A stretch of DNA of 64,000 nucleotides, from NCBI RefSeq assembly GCF_002575655.3, contig NC_053040.3, forward strand, positions 156,427,148-156,491,147, in the 5' to 3' direction. The first letter of the stretch is position 1; each line of letters begins with the position of its first letter. Both the position numbers and the translations under genes were made by a program. Positions 45,443 to 56,922 of the stretch are shown here, in pieces. The stretch comes from Aegilops tauschii subsp. strangulata. Its lineage: Eukaryota; Streptophyta; Magnoliopsida; Poales; Poaceae. The notes below the pieces were generated by a model. That model ran no database searches. It was not told the DNA's origin and worked only from the letters and a program-made list of their open reading frames with translations.

Positions 45443-48400
45443 ATGGCGGCGGCGGCGGCGGCGGCGGAGGGGTCCGGGGCAGAGGGCCGCGGCGAGGCCG
45501 GCGGCGGCGGCAGGCGGCAGCAGCAGCAGGGGTTGGCGGAGCGCCGGATGCTCCGCTCCCAGTACCACGCCATGAAGAGCCTCATCAACGGTACGCCCCT
45601 CCGGTTCGGGTTCCTTCTGCGGTTCCATTTCGGGGGTTTGGCGCGGTGCGATTCTGAGTTGTTTTTGTGTGCGCGTGTTTGTGTTGCGCAGAGGAGAGGG
45701 ATGACATGGCGAAGGAGGACTCCGACAAGTTCGCCTCCATCATCACGCAGGTGGAGAGCTTGCACGAGCAAGGTAAGACCACGAATAATCATACTCCCAC
45801 TTGTCATCAAAATGGATAAAAGGGGATGTATCTAGACGTATTTTAGTTCGAGATACATCTCTTTTTATCCATTTTGATGACAAGTATTTTCGGGCGGAGG
45901 GAGTACTATATTGCTCTTGCGACCCGCGCTTGTTTTTCCTCTCTCAGATGGGTGAACTGGGGACTATAGCCATGACATAAAAAAAGCCCCGGCCCTTTCG
46001 ACCGGGTCTATCAGTCTGTCTTAAGTCACCACAATGTATAATCACAAGTTGTAATAATCTCCAAGTGTGAAACGGACCGTTTATTTATTTTCTAATAACG
46101 GATTCAGACGGACTTAAATTACTAGAAGCAAACTGGTCTATAAACCAATATGTCCAGGGGACATCACTAGAAGTACACCGTCGAGCAAATGATGTGAACT
46201 TGTGTTCATGTAGCTTTGGCGCATCTTGTAGAATGTGCAGCATGATCATAAGCTTACTTTCACATCATGTTCGTAGTTCTACCTTGTTTTATTTTGGAGC
46301 TTTCTGAAGTATTCTGTATTTCCGTGTCATACAGTATAATGGAGCTGTCTATAGTAGCATGCATCATAAATAGACTGCAGGTTGTTCTTGCATGCTCATG
46401 TGGGACACATTTTGATCTTGTCACTCAATGCATGGCTGTTTGTCTGCAAGATTGCATTTCCAGACAAACGTGGCAAGTATTGGCATGCCTTGAGCTCACC
46501 GTGGCATGTCAAAATGTTTGCTAAATGGGTGTTGATGAGGGATTTTGGATTTTTTTAAAGATTAGATGGAATCCGAAGGATTTCTATAGCTAAAATCCAA
46601 ACCCCACTCTCCTACTGGAACAAGCCCTTACGTAAAATAACATGCCTATTATTTTCTATAGTTTATACTGGTCGGAGCTTTGAAATATTGATGCTATATA
46701 AAAAACACAAAATGAAATGTCCTTTCACACTGCAGTGCAGAGACCCAGGGAGCAAGTAGCGGACGCAGAGGCTCTGCTGGACATTACAACAATGTTGGTA
46801 AAATCTGTGAGGTCCCAGTCAAGTGAAGGAATCACACCTTCTGATTTCTTAACAGCATTGCTGAAGAAATTTGGGCAGCAAGCAACCCTTGATTCCGAGC
46901 CTGTCTCGTTGCGCTGGGCTGATGTTGGGCTTTCTGCTTCACATGTCTTCAGGGCTGCGCCTGGATGCTGCACCATGTAATTAAGCTCCTTTCTTATTAG
47001 TTCTCAACAATTTTTTGCAGTGCCTACTTGGTATATGACTTAAACCATGCATGCTCTTAATCCTTGCAGGCTTGGACCCATGGATACAGAAGTAAAGCAG
47101 CGTAAGCTTTCAGTTGTTAGTAGAAAAAGAAGTGCCAGGCCAACTGAAAATACTTGTCCTGAAGAGGTATTCACATGCTTTTGTCTAGCATAATTAATAA
47201 AGCACTAGAGATTAATAACATCCATTTGTACATTTCTCCCATGATTTGTTTTGCCATCTGTTTGCCTTCTGTTATTGATGGGCGACATAGTTTGAACAAT
47301 CTTTGGTCACTGTTGCGTAAATTTAATTAATTCTATGCTTAAAGTTAGGACCCTGATAAGTGCCACACGTGTGGCACGAAGCAATTCCGCCTTGCCGTTT
47401 TTTATGGCAAGTTTAGTTACTCGAGGATGGCAACTTTAGTTGTGAAGCATGGCGACTTTCTGTTTGGATGGCAAGTTTCAGTTTTTTTGGGTTTTTTTTT
47501 GGATGGCAATTTTAGTTATAAAAACGTCAGGGCAGTGTTACTTCGTGCCGCACTTGTGGCACTTATCATTTGGGTAAAGTTATCAATCACCTTCTGTTTT
47601 TTTTGAAAGACACATCTTAGGCAGTACCATTCATGTGTTTGCTATCTTCTGTAGCCGCTATTGAGTTTCTGGGTTGCTAGCTAGACTTATTTCCCTACCA
47701 TAGCATTATTATTTTTGTCAGAAATGTATGACCACCTTCAATAGTGGATTCATATCATCTTCTTAATGTGCAGCTTGCTGATTCTTCAGAGGGAGCAAAG
47801 ACAGACACTGACCGGAATGTGACTGTTGTATTTGATATCCTGAGGAAAAATAAGCGTGCGAGGCTGGAGACCCTTGTTTTGAACAGACAATCATTTGCCC
47901 AAACGGTTGAGAATGTTTTTGCACTGTCTTTCCTAGTTAAAGATGGCAGGGTGGCAATAAACATTGATGACAATGGGCACCATATAGTCTGTAAGAATTT
48001 TCTCGTATGGTTTCATTTGTGCTTTAATAGTACCACAGAGATGCTCGTGTATCTTACATAATTCTGTTGGCCTTGCGCAGATCCACGAAATGCGCCTGCT
48101 GCTAGTGCCATAGCGTCAGGAGAAGTGTCCTACAGCCATTTTGTTTTCAGATATGATTACAGAGATTGGAAGGTACTGTTTCTGATCATAAAGCTCTCTT
48201 ACGGTATTTCAATATTTGACCTGGATGATCAACCTCATTGTTTGTAGTGCATTCATGCAAGAGCAGTAAAACCTGTATTGACTTCTGTTAATAGAAATTG
48301 ATAAATAGAAACAGCTTTCTATTTGATTTCAGTACCACTATGACCGCATGGTGCTGCTGCGTTTGTAATGGTCCCTAGGTTAAATCATAGGGTAGATCAG

Positions 48401-49129
48401 AATAGTCTTAAGAAGGAAGAGCAAGGTAACAGGGTTAGAGGAGGCAGCAGGAGATAAGAACTAGCACATGGTTGGTTGATCATAGCTGAGTGCACATCCT
48501 CTCTTATAGAAGGATGGATAACATGGTCCATACGGATCTAATCCTAACTTTCCAAACTAATAAGGTTGTATACCTTGTTTGAATGACTAGGGCTGTCTGC
48601 CCCCTGACTAGATGGGCCATTTATGCAGTTTATTGTCTTGGATCCATCAGCTTAGCATCCTTTATTTAGTTTGCAACAGAAATCATCTTGACCCTCCTAA
48701 CTTACGAAGAATTTTTTTGACTCTGTTTGCATCTTCCTCTAAAATGGCTCCAATATTTGCTAAACCAGTGACTCATTTTCTCTCTCCAGTCCCCCTTTGC
48801 GGGCAAGATAAAAGCACACAGTATCAGAATTCATCAGATGCTGTAGGACATTTTAATCTCTCAAATAATCTGATCTTTCCTATCTTTTGACCTGTTTTTA
48901 GCTGATGAAAGAAGTCGTCCCTGAAGGGCAAGAACTGATGCCGCACAGGACCGCGCACAGCTTCTCTGCTGAAGAGCGAGAACAGCTGGAGCCGTGTGCG
49001 CAACGAACACCGATAAGGAAACTTTGCCGGAACCGAGGTTTGGTTCTTCAGGAGCAGATGGTTGTTGCAGAGACACCCGAGGAGGACAGAAGCTCCAAAC
49101 GCAAGCGTCTATTCATAGATCAGGAGTGA
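45443..49129 (+). CDS. NSE4: NSE4, kleisin subunit of the SMC5/6 complex (7 exons)
   Basis: Exons by splice sites and phase: 45443-45590, 45692-45772, 46736-46976, 47070-47166, 47774-47990, 48081-48172, 48902-49129. All introns are GT-AG and the joined frame is open for 367 codons. The N-terminal kleisin part (about residues 30-110; [44 protein letters not shown]) matches the NSE3-binding end of NSE4. Residues about 203-310 are the Nse4 C-terminal domain ([34 protein letters not shown]). The C-terminal tail is basic (SSKRKRLF). NSE4 bridges the SMC5 and SMC6 heads with NSE1/NSE3 and acts in the nucleus in DNA repair and chromosome maintenance. The N terminus starts with an Ala run (GCG repeat). 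No disruption is seen; MITEs sit in introns 2 and 4. I read it as a functional gene; splicing is inferred. Confidence 0.93.
45792..45905. mobile_element. Stowaway MITE in NSE4 intron 2
   Basis: A compact hairpin with TA duplications at both ends. The arms are 'cttgtcatcaaaatggata' and its complement 'tatccattttgatgacaag', with 'gatgtatct/agatacatc' inside, and the right end is CGGGCGGAGGGAGTA. The left end reads only TACTCCC before the arm, so about 15 bases of the left terminal repeat appear to be deleted. It lies 20 bases from the donor site of exon 2. Confidence 0.88.
47355..47567. mobile_element. Short TIR element in NSE4 intron 4
   Basis: This 213-bp unit has inverted ends of about 27 bases: left GATAAGTGCCACACGTGTGG, right complement GATAAGTGCCACAAGTGCGG, both continuing CACGAAG. 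The middle repeats ATGGCAA(G/C/T)TTTAGTT-like words. I found no clear target duplication. Word content resembles the larger element at 61480-62286, which suggests one MITE family, perhaps Mutator-like. Confidence 0.75.
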
Positions 49130-49689
49130 TGATGCCTGTTTGAAATGCCCTACGCGGCGGCCTACCCTGTGTTTGTATGTGTAGAGGTATCGCCTGATTA
49201 ACGTATCCATTGTAGAACAAGGTGTACCATAGCACCGCTTGTGCTAGTTATTACCTTGGGACGAGATTCCTCCGGGAGAGGAAAGAGCGCAATAGAAATG
49301 TAAGCTCAATAGAAATGCTACTGTAGTTCTTTAGATCAGTCGGCTTAAATAATGTTCTTGGATCGGACTTGTGTAATGACGCTCACGGTAATATGCTTGC
49401 GCTGATAGAGAAAAAGAAAGGGTTTGCTTCTAGCTGAACCACAATTCCTATCCATAATCTGTAACTTTTAACAATAAGTAGTTTCTTCCACTCCATTTTT
49501 AGTCTTGCCTTTAGATCATTCCTCCACTGAACTGGTAAACCGTTGGGATATGGCAGGAATAGACGAGAAACTTATCGGTTTGTTTACCGACAGGAGAAGT
49601 AGAGCTTCTGTTTATGCATTTCTGAGAAACGGTGGACAAACGATCACCATAAACACCATGAGGAAGAGAAACGTTTTGATCTTAGGCCC
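49130..49689. other. Intergenic space between convergent genes
   Basis: Only 560 bp separate the stop codons of NSE4 (plus) and the CCCH gene (minus), so the two 3' UTRs must share or nearly share this space. No clear poly(A) signal pair or other gene is seen. The ORF at 49505-49957 is a shadow of the CCCH gene. Confidence 0.6.
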
Positions 49690-50899
49690 TCAAGACGCGT
49701 CTGGCCTGCGCAGCTCGTCCTTGCCATGGGCGAAGTGGCACCTGCCGGCGAAGGCGCACGACCCGCCGGCGACGAAGCTCACGCACAGCCTGGTCTTGAA
49801 GCTGCTCCCGGCTCCCATGGGCTTGCCGAGCTCGCGGTCGCCGTGCGCGAAGTGGCACCTGTCCCCCCACTTGCACCCCTCCGGCGCGCCGTGGTTCTTG
49901 CAGAGCCGAGTCTTGACGGTGGCCGGTGCAGTGGCAGACATGGGCACCCGTGGTTGAGCCGGGTCGCCGCCTAGGTCCAACTTGCTCATCTTCTTGGCAA
50001 CGGCCTGGCCGGGTTCCTGGTCGCCGCTGGGAACGCGATGGAGGAAACGGCAGTCCTCGCCGAAGGGGCAATCGCCGGCGCTGCACAGTTGGGCGAGAAA
50101 AACAAGATCCACCGCGAGGAATTACATGAGAGAAAATTAATTATACAGCTGATGTAGCGAAATCCTTGTTCGTAGGTACTGTATGAAATTTTGTTCGCTG
50201 GTTTGTTAGCGCCACGGCATTCTTTTTTTGAGAAAAATGAAAGGAAGTGCAGTTTGATGGGAGCAAACATGACAGGCATGCTTGCGGAATGCCAACCTGA
50301 AAAACCTGGTGCATATCTTGTCTATCTTCTTCGATTTGCTTCCTGCACGCGTTCGAGGTGGCTCCGACCCTGTTACATCAGAGGAATGTCTGAATCGCAT
50401 AATCCAAAAATGAAAAAAAGCGCAGTTCCATGAACCACCAATCAGGCGTGCTGTTCCATAAAACACAAACCTGTCAAACTATTTTCTTTGAAGAAAAAAC
50501 ACAATTTGAGTGAGGCGGCCATCTAAGACAGAAGAAGAGTGATGTACAAGTCTAAAGTCACAACATGGCCAAAATTACAACACAGCACTGCCGGGAGGAG
50601 AAGGGACACCGGCCGTACTCACCACCCCGCGGTTCCGACTCCCATGTGAGTGATGCCGCTTCGACCTCCCTCTTACATGCGTGGATGCCAGCGGGCAGCT
50701 TGTCGCGGCAGGCCTCACGAACAGAGAGCAGGGACTCCTTCGTGTAGGTGATCCTCCTCTCCTCCACCCTGCGTGCGCTAACTAGACCCCGTCATGAACC
50801 ACGCATCAAAGACGCCCACACATGCTACTCTGCACACATCGGCACGTACAGAACTGGGTAGTACCTGGGAGGAGCATCGGGGTCAGGGATCGAGCTCAT
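49690..50899 (-). CDS. CCCH zinc-finger protein with eIF4E-binding-like motif (4 exons)
   Basis: Minus-strand exons: 50899-50865, 50768-50677, 50369-50297, 50080-49690. All introns are GT-AG, phases agree, and the product is 196 aa. Residues about 12-42 contain ERRITYTKESLLSVREACRD, in which YTKESLL fits the eIF4E-binding pattern Y-x4-L-hydrophobic. Three C-x8-C-x5-C-x3-H fingers follow: CTRFFSAGDCPFGEDCRFLH (completed only by splicing), CKNHGAPEGCKWGDRCHFAH and CVSFVAGGSCAFAGRCHFAH. They resemble the fingers of plant CCCH-KH proteins, where a KH domain sits between fingers two and three. Here fingers two and three are joined by a short linker (GDRELGKPMGAGSSFKTRL), so KH is absent. Likely role: RNA binding, perhaps in translation control. 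A TATA box sits about 95 bases upstream. Joining exons 1-2 to 3-4 is inferred. Confidence 0.78.
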
Positions 50900-50992
50900 C
50901 TCGACGGCGGACGGCGGCGGCGGAAGGAGCACAGCTTGTGTGAGCAACACTGCTAAGATCCACAGCTTTATTACGGCGATCCCGAACCGGCC

Positions 50993-50999
50993 TATATAT
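50993..50999 (-). promoter_or_regulatory. TATA box of the CCCH gene
   Basis: Minus strand GCATATATAGGCC lies about 95 bases before the ATG at 50899, which supports the chosen first exon. Confidence 0.55.
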
Positions 51000-51059
51000 G
51001 CACGCGTCATGGACTCATGGCCCCTGCGGCAACAATCAAGTAAATAAATAATAAATGAC

Positions 51060-51748
51060 CGGAACACGTGAGAAACACGGGAGGCCAGCAGACGGCGGCC
51101 GGCGCCCTCCCAGGGAGCGTTACGTTACGTGCGTACGTGCGCTAGCTCATCGATGGGTGCGTGCGTACGTACTCTGCTCACCTCGGGCGCATGTCCCTTG
51201 TTCGCTTGTACTGTACTACATCAGTGACACGGGCTATTTTCCATGAGGGAAAACGCTCATGCATAGGATAGAAATATTGTAGGAATAAGAATTTCATAGA
51301 AATTTCATAGGAAGTGAGATGACATGCATCTCAATTTCTATAAAGAAAGAAATGTCATTTGATGCACAGAATATGAATTTTTTCATTGAGTCTACGTTAA
51401 TGTTTTTTTTTCCTTTGAAATGTTAATGGGTTGGACCCTATCCTACAAAGGAATGAGAATCCATTCCCAACAACCAAAGGGCTCATAGGAATTTTTCCTT
51501 TGAAAATCCTATCATATGAAATTCCTACAAGATTCCGACAAACCAAAGGAGGCCTTAGGAGGAAGAATGAACCCTCGCAACTTACCTACGTGTTGCCGTT
51601 GATAGAGGGGACCCGCATGATGGCTTCCACGGTGTTGTCTTAGACCCTAGAGTCAGAGGTACTAAGATCAAATATAATACCCCTAAAAAAGGACAAAATA
51701 TAATACTAAGACCATGATTTTAACTAATAAAATATAAGTTGGAGGAGT
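51060..51748. other. Upstream region of the CCCH gene, with MITE-like sequence
   Basis: 51060-51240 is GC-rich promoter-side sequence. From 51245 to about 51560 the sequence consists of AT-rich words such as GGAATTTCATAG and TTTCCTTTGAAA and ends 'caaaccaaaggaggcctta', the style of common grass hAT or Mutator-like MITEs. I could not find the matching left end. The rest up to 51748 has no gene. Confidence 0.4.
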
Positions 51749-52006
51749 GCACGCCTGGCCAGGGGAGTGGGCAAGGGATCTGCTGCGTCCAAACAGCAGC
51801 GGGTCATGATCCGCAGGCTATGCTTGGCTAACGAATGCGAGGAGATCTCGGATGAGACCCTGTCTCCAAACCGTTGACGGACGACCAAATTGCTGCGATT
51901 TTGGCCCTTTAGGTTGGGATGCTTCTGTCCTGCTGATGCAAGACAACAGGGCCGAGGTGGAGGCGGGGCACCGAGCGCCCGGGCCGGTGGTTTGTGGGCC
52001 TTCTCT

Positions 52007-53862
52007 ATGGCGACACAACCATACAAGCTGCTGGTGTGGAATGTCAGGGGGCTCAACTCCCCAGCAAGGCGGAACGCGATCTTCCAAGTCATAGCAAGTG
52101 TGAGCCCGTCCATCATGTGTTTCCAGGAGACCAAACTGGAAGTTGTATCCCCTGAAGTCATTAGGCATTGCCTGGGTAATAGACTCGAGAGCTTCTTCTA
52201 CCTCCCAGCTGTGGGCACGCGCAGTGGGACCCTGATAGCGTGGGATGCCACAATGGTGGCAGTGTCCAACCCTCGCCGGACTACGAACATGCTTACGACT
52301 TTGGTGAAGCCGGCCGAGGGGATCGAATGGTGGCTCACCGGCGTGTACGGGCCACAAGGCAACACGGAGAAAGTGGAGTACATGCAGGAACTTCTTGACG
52401 TTAGGGACTTGCACATCGGCCCCTGGATGGTAGCCGGAGATTTCAGTCTCGTAGTCAACCCTGAGGACAAGAGCAACGATGCGGTGAATCATAGAATGAT
52501 GGCTAGGTTCCGGGCGCAGCTCAATCGCCTTGCCCTTAAGAAGCTATACCAAAACGGGAGGAGATTCACATGGTCGAACGAGCGGCAGCGCCCCACTCTT
52601 GACAATATTGACCATGTCTTCGTGTCTAGTTGCTGGGAGGATCTGCACCCGACGTGCCTTCTCACTGCCCTTGGGTCGGCGGTGTTGGACCACGGCCCCT
52701 CCTGTTAGACCTAAACGCGGATATTATGGGGGGCAACCAGTTCCGTTTCGAAGCCTTCTGGCCCAAGGCAGAGGGGTTCTTCGAGACCGTTGAGACGGCT
52801 TGGCACTCGGTGCCCGGAACGGGGAATGCATTCACGGCTCTGGACAACAAGCTGAGGGCAACCTCCAAGGCTTTGCAAAGGTGGAGTGACCGGTGGATTG
52901 GCAACGTGAGGTTGCAAACCTTGATCGCCCTTGAGGTCATTGCGAGGCTCGATCAAGGCATGGACAACAGGGAGCTCTCAGTGAGGGAGCATGGCCTGCG
53001 CAAAGTTCTGAAGCAAAAGCTGCTCGGGCTTACGTCGCTGCAACGCACGGTCGCGCGCCTGTGATCACGGATGCTGCAACCCAAGGAGGGAGAGGCGAAC
53101 ACGGCATACTTCCACCGGCAGGCGTGTCACCGGCAGTGGCGCAATGCCACCCTGTCCTTGCAATCTGATGGGCGAGTACTGACAGGCCAGGAAGAGATCG
53201 CCGAGGCAGTGGACAGCTACTACTCGACGCTATTTGGGTCGGCCTTAGATCGGGCCTTCGCACTGAACTTGGATACATTGGGCCTGCCCGTACACGATCT
53301 TGCGCTCCTTGAGGTCCCTTTCTCCTGTGAGGAGGTCAAGAAAATTGTGAAGGGGATGCCACTTGACAAAGTGCCGGGGCCGGACGGGTTCACGAGCCGA
53401 TTATGTGCTTCATGATGGCACATAATAAAGGAAGACCTTATGCGGGCATTGGAGCACTTCTTTCAGGGCGACATGTGTGGCTTGCCCGCAGTCAACAAGG
53501 CCCTCATTTTGCTCCTACCTAAAGTGGCTGGGCCGGTTCGACTCAAGGACTACCGGCTTGTGAGCCTCATACACGGTGCAATCAAGATCTTTGAAAAGGT
53601 CCTGGTGACACGGTTGGCTCTGGAGCTACACACATATGGTGGGGAACCACAAAAGAGTGTTTGTGAGCGGGCAATCTCTTCATGATAACTTCATGCTTGT
53701 GCAGTGCACGACCTGCCGCCTGCATGCATTGCGGGACCCCACGGTTCTAGTGAAACTAGACATTTCCAAAGCGTTCGACACCATCCAGTGGCCGTTCCTT
53801 CTAGAGGTTTTGGAACTAATGGGCTTTGGGGCACGGTGGAGAGCTTGGATCTGTGGCATCCT
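52007..53862 (+). pseudogene. LINE ORF2: endonuclease and first part of reverse transcriptase
   Basis: The AP-type endonuclease domain reads from 52007: LLVWNVRGLNSPARRN, CFQETKL, GVYGPQGN, VAGDFSLV, IDHVFVSSCWEDL and LDHGPSC give its catalytic blocks, although the GDFN box is GDFS. A stop or frameshift occurs near 52706. The RT follows with PGPDGFTSRL (53370s), KALILLLPK, IKIFEKVLVTRLA, GQSLHDNF and VKLDISKAFDTIQW. Breaks are visible at 53062, 53413 and 53650. The frame ends in AWICGIL at the inserted LTR. Confidence 0.85.
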
Positions 53863-55594
53863 TGAAGGAAATATGCCCTAGAGGCAATAATAAAGTTATT
53901 ATTTATTTCCTTATTTCATGATAAATGTTTATTATTCATGCTAGAATTGTATTAACCGGAAACATAATACATGTGTGAATACATAGACAAACATAGTGTC
54001 ACTAGTATGCCTCTACTTGACTAGCTCGTTGATCAAAGATGGTTATGTTTCCTAACCATAGACATGAGCTGTCATTTGATTAACGGGATCACATCCTTAG
54101 GAGAATGATGTGATTGACTTGACCCATTCCGTTAGCTTAGCACTAGATCGTTTAGTATGTTGCTATTGCTTTCTTCATGACTTATAAATGTTCCTATGAC
54201 TATGAGATTATGCAACTCCCGTTTACCGGAGGAACACTTTGTGTGCTACCAAACGTCACAACGTAACCGGGTGATTATAAAGGTGCTCTACAGGTGTCTC
54301 CGAAGGTACTTGTTGGGTTGGCGTATTTTGAGATTAGGATTTGTCACTCCGATTGTCGGAGAGGTATCTCTGGGCCCACTCAGTAATGCACATCACTATA
54401 AGCCTTGCAAGCATTGTAACTAATGAGTTAGTTGCAGGATGATGTATTACGGAACGAGTAAAGAGACTTGCCGGTAACGAGATTGAACTAGGTATTGAGA
54501 TACCGACGATCGAATCTCGGGCAAGTAACATACCGATGACAAAGGGAACAACGTATGTTGTTATGCGGTCTGACCGATAAAGATCTTCGTAGAATATGTG
54601 GGAGCCAATATGAGCATCCAGGTTCCGCTATTGGTTATTGACCGGAGACGTGTCTCGGTCATGTCTACATTGTTCTCGAACCTGTAGGGTCCGCACGCTT
54701 AAAGTTCGATGACGGTTATATTATGAGTTTATGTGTTTTGATGTACCGAAGGTAGTTTAGAGTCCCGGATGAGATCGGGGACATGACGAGGAGTCTCGAA
54801 ATGATCGAGACGTAAAGATCGATATATTGGACGACTATATTCGGACATCGGAAAGGTTTCGAGTGATTTGGGTATTTTTCGGAGTACCGGAGATTTACGG
54901 GAATTCGCCGGGGAGTATATGGGCCTTATTGGGCTTTAGGGGAAAGAGAGAGGAGAGGCTGGGCGCCCCCCCCCCCAAGGCCTAGTCCGAATTGGACTAG
55001 GGGGAGGGGCTGCGCCCCCTCCTTCCTTCTCTTCTCTCTCCCCTTTCCTTGACTCCTACTCCTACTAATTGGAAAGGGGGGAATCCTACTCCCAGTGGGA
55101 GTAGGACTCCTCCTAGGACGCGCCATAGAGAGGGCCGGCCCTCCCCCTCCTCCACTCCTTTATATACGGGGAGGGGGCACCCCTTGGAGACACAACAATT
55201 AATCTGTTGATCTTTTAGCCATGTGCGGTGCCCCCCTCCACCATAGTCCACCTCGATAATACTGTAGCGGTGCTTAGGCGAAGCCCTGCGTTGGTAGAAC
55301 ATCATCATCGTCACCACGCCGTCGTGCTGACGAAACTCTCCCTCAACACTCGGCTAGATCGGAGTTCGAGGGACGTCATCGGGCTGAACGTGTGCTGAAC
55401 TCGGAGGTGCCGTGCGTTCGGTACTTGATCGGTCGGATCGTGAAGACGTACGACTACATCAACCGCGTTGTGCTAACGCTTCCGCTTTCGGTCTACGAGG
55501 GTACATGGACATCACTCTCCCCTCTCGTTGCTATGCATCTCCATGATCTTGCGTGTGCGTAGGAATATTTTTGAAATTACTACGTTCCCCAACA
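53863..55594 (+). mobile_element. copia-type solo LTR inside the LINE
   Basis: 1732 bp, TGAAGGAAATATGCCC to TTCCCCAACA, flanked by the perfect 5-bp duplication ATCCT (53858-53862 and 55595-55599). It is related to, but clearly diverged from, the LTRs of the copia copies at 5.8 and 12.6 kb. Removing it and one ATCCT joins the LINE reading frame exactly: AWICGIL continues as STSTTRITVNGVPGETI. No internal region is present, so the element was reduced by LTR-LTR recombination. Confidence 0.93.
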
Positions 55595-56922
55595 ATCCTA
55601 TCAACATCAACAACCAGGATCACGGTTAATGGGGTTCCTGGGGAGACAATCTTCAATTGTTGCGGCCTAAGACAGGGGATCCAATCTCCCCTATGCTATT
55701 CATCCTGTGCATGGTGCCGCTCCACGGATTATTCCATAAGGCAATGGCCGCCGGCATCCTCGCCCCCCTCCCATGCTCGAGCGTCATGCATCGGGTATCG
55801 ATGTTTGCGGACGATGTCACTATCTTCCTCAAGCCGAAAAGGACGGATTTGGTCACATGCGATTCCATTCTACACATCTTTGGTCAGGCTTCTGGACTAC
55901 AAGTCAACATGTCGAAGAGTGCCACACTGTCGATACGCTGCTCCCAGGATGAGATGGCCCTAGTGTGCGCCACCCTCGGCTGTTCGAGCACTACCTTCTC
56001 ATGCAAGTATCTGGGCCTTCCATTGTCCATCAGGAAACACACATGACTACGCAGTTACAGGGACTCGTGGACCAGCTCGCGGCGCGTCTACCCCATTTGA
56101 AGGCGCGACCCTACCGAAGAGTAGCCGAGCAATGCTGGTACAGTCTGTCCTCTCTGTGATTCCAATCCACTCAATGCTGGCTCTTGATTTACCTCCGAGG
56201 ACCCTTGCCGCCATGGTCAATATTTGCTGCGGCTTCTTATGCGCTGGCAAGGCAGACGCGGGAGGAGGTGCTTGCACCGTGGCCTCGAAGAGGGTGTGCC
56301 CACCCAAGTGGGCCAGAGGCCTAGGCATTTTGGACATGAGATGGATGAATGTGGCCCTCCAGGCCAAGTGGCTATGGTTGCAGCGGGCCAATCCGAATCG
56401 ACCTTGGTCAATTCTTGTTCTCTTTACCGAAGGAATCGCGACAAATATTCCAGGTGGCGACCCATGCAGTCGTGGGTGATGGGCGAGGCACCCTGTTCTG
56501 GGAGGATAGATGGCTCAATGGGTACCGAATACAGGAGCTCGCGTCGCGGGCATACGAGCGAGTTCTAGCTCGCATGCGGAGTTCGAGAACGGTTTATGAA
56601 GCCATTACCAAGGAGAGATGGGCCGACACTAAAGGCGGAGGACGTAGCGGAGTACATGAGCATCTGGCCCACGGTCGAGGCGGTGCAGCTGGATGACAGC
56701 ATGCTGGCCATATCGCCTGGTCCTGGGAGAAGGACGTTGCCTTCTCTGCCAAATCGGCCTACGCGGCCAAGTTCGCGGCTCGAGAGGTGTCGCCCACTGC
56801 GACATTCACATGGCGCTCGCGGACCCCACTTCGGTGTCAATTCTTCACATGGCTTGCGATCATGAACCACTGCTGGACGTCCAACAGATTGGCACGGAGA
56901 GGGCTGCTGCACCAAGACTCGT
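55595..56922 (+). pseudogene. LINE ORF2: reverse transcriptase, later part
   Basis: It continues the RT with GDPISPMLFILCMVPL (after a frameshift near 55670) and the catalytic box SMFADDVTIFL (FADD in place of the usual YADD), then KYLGLPL and the downstream connection region. Frameshifts are visible near 56045, 56130 and 56480. The sequence stops at the second solo LTR in the cysteine-rich region (NHCWTSNRLARRGLL). Confidence 0.82.

Noticed and set aside
49505..49957. 150-aa plus-strand ORF opposite the CCCH gene
   Set aside because: It is antisense to a well-supported three-finger exon, and its product is low-complexity.
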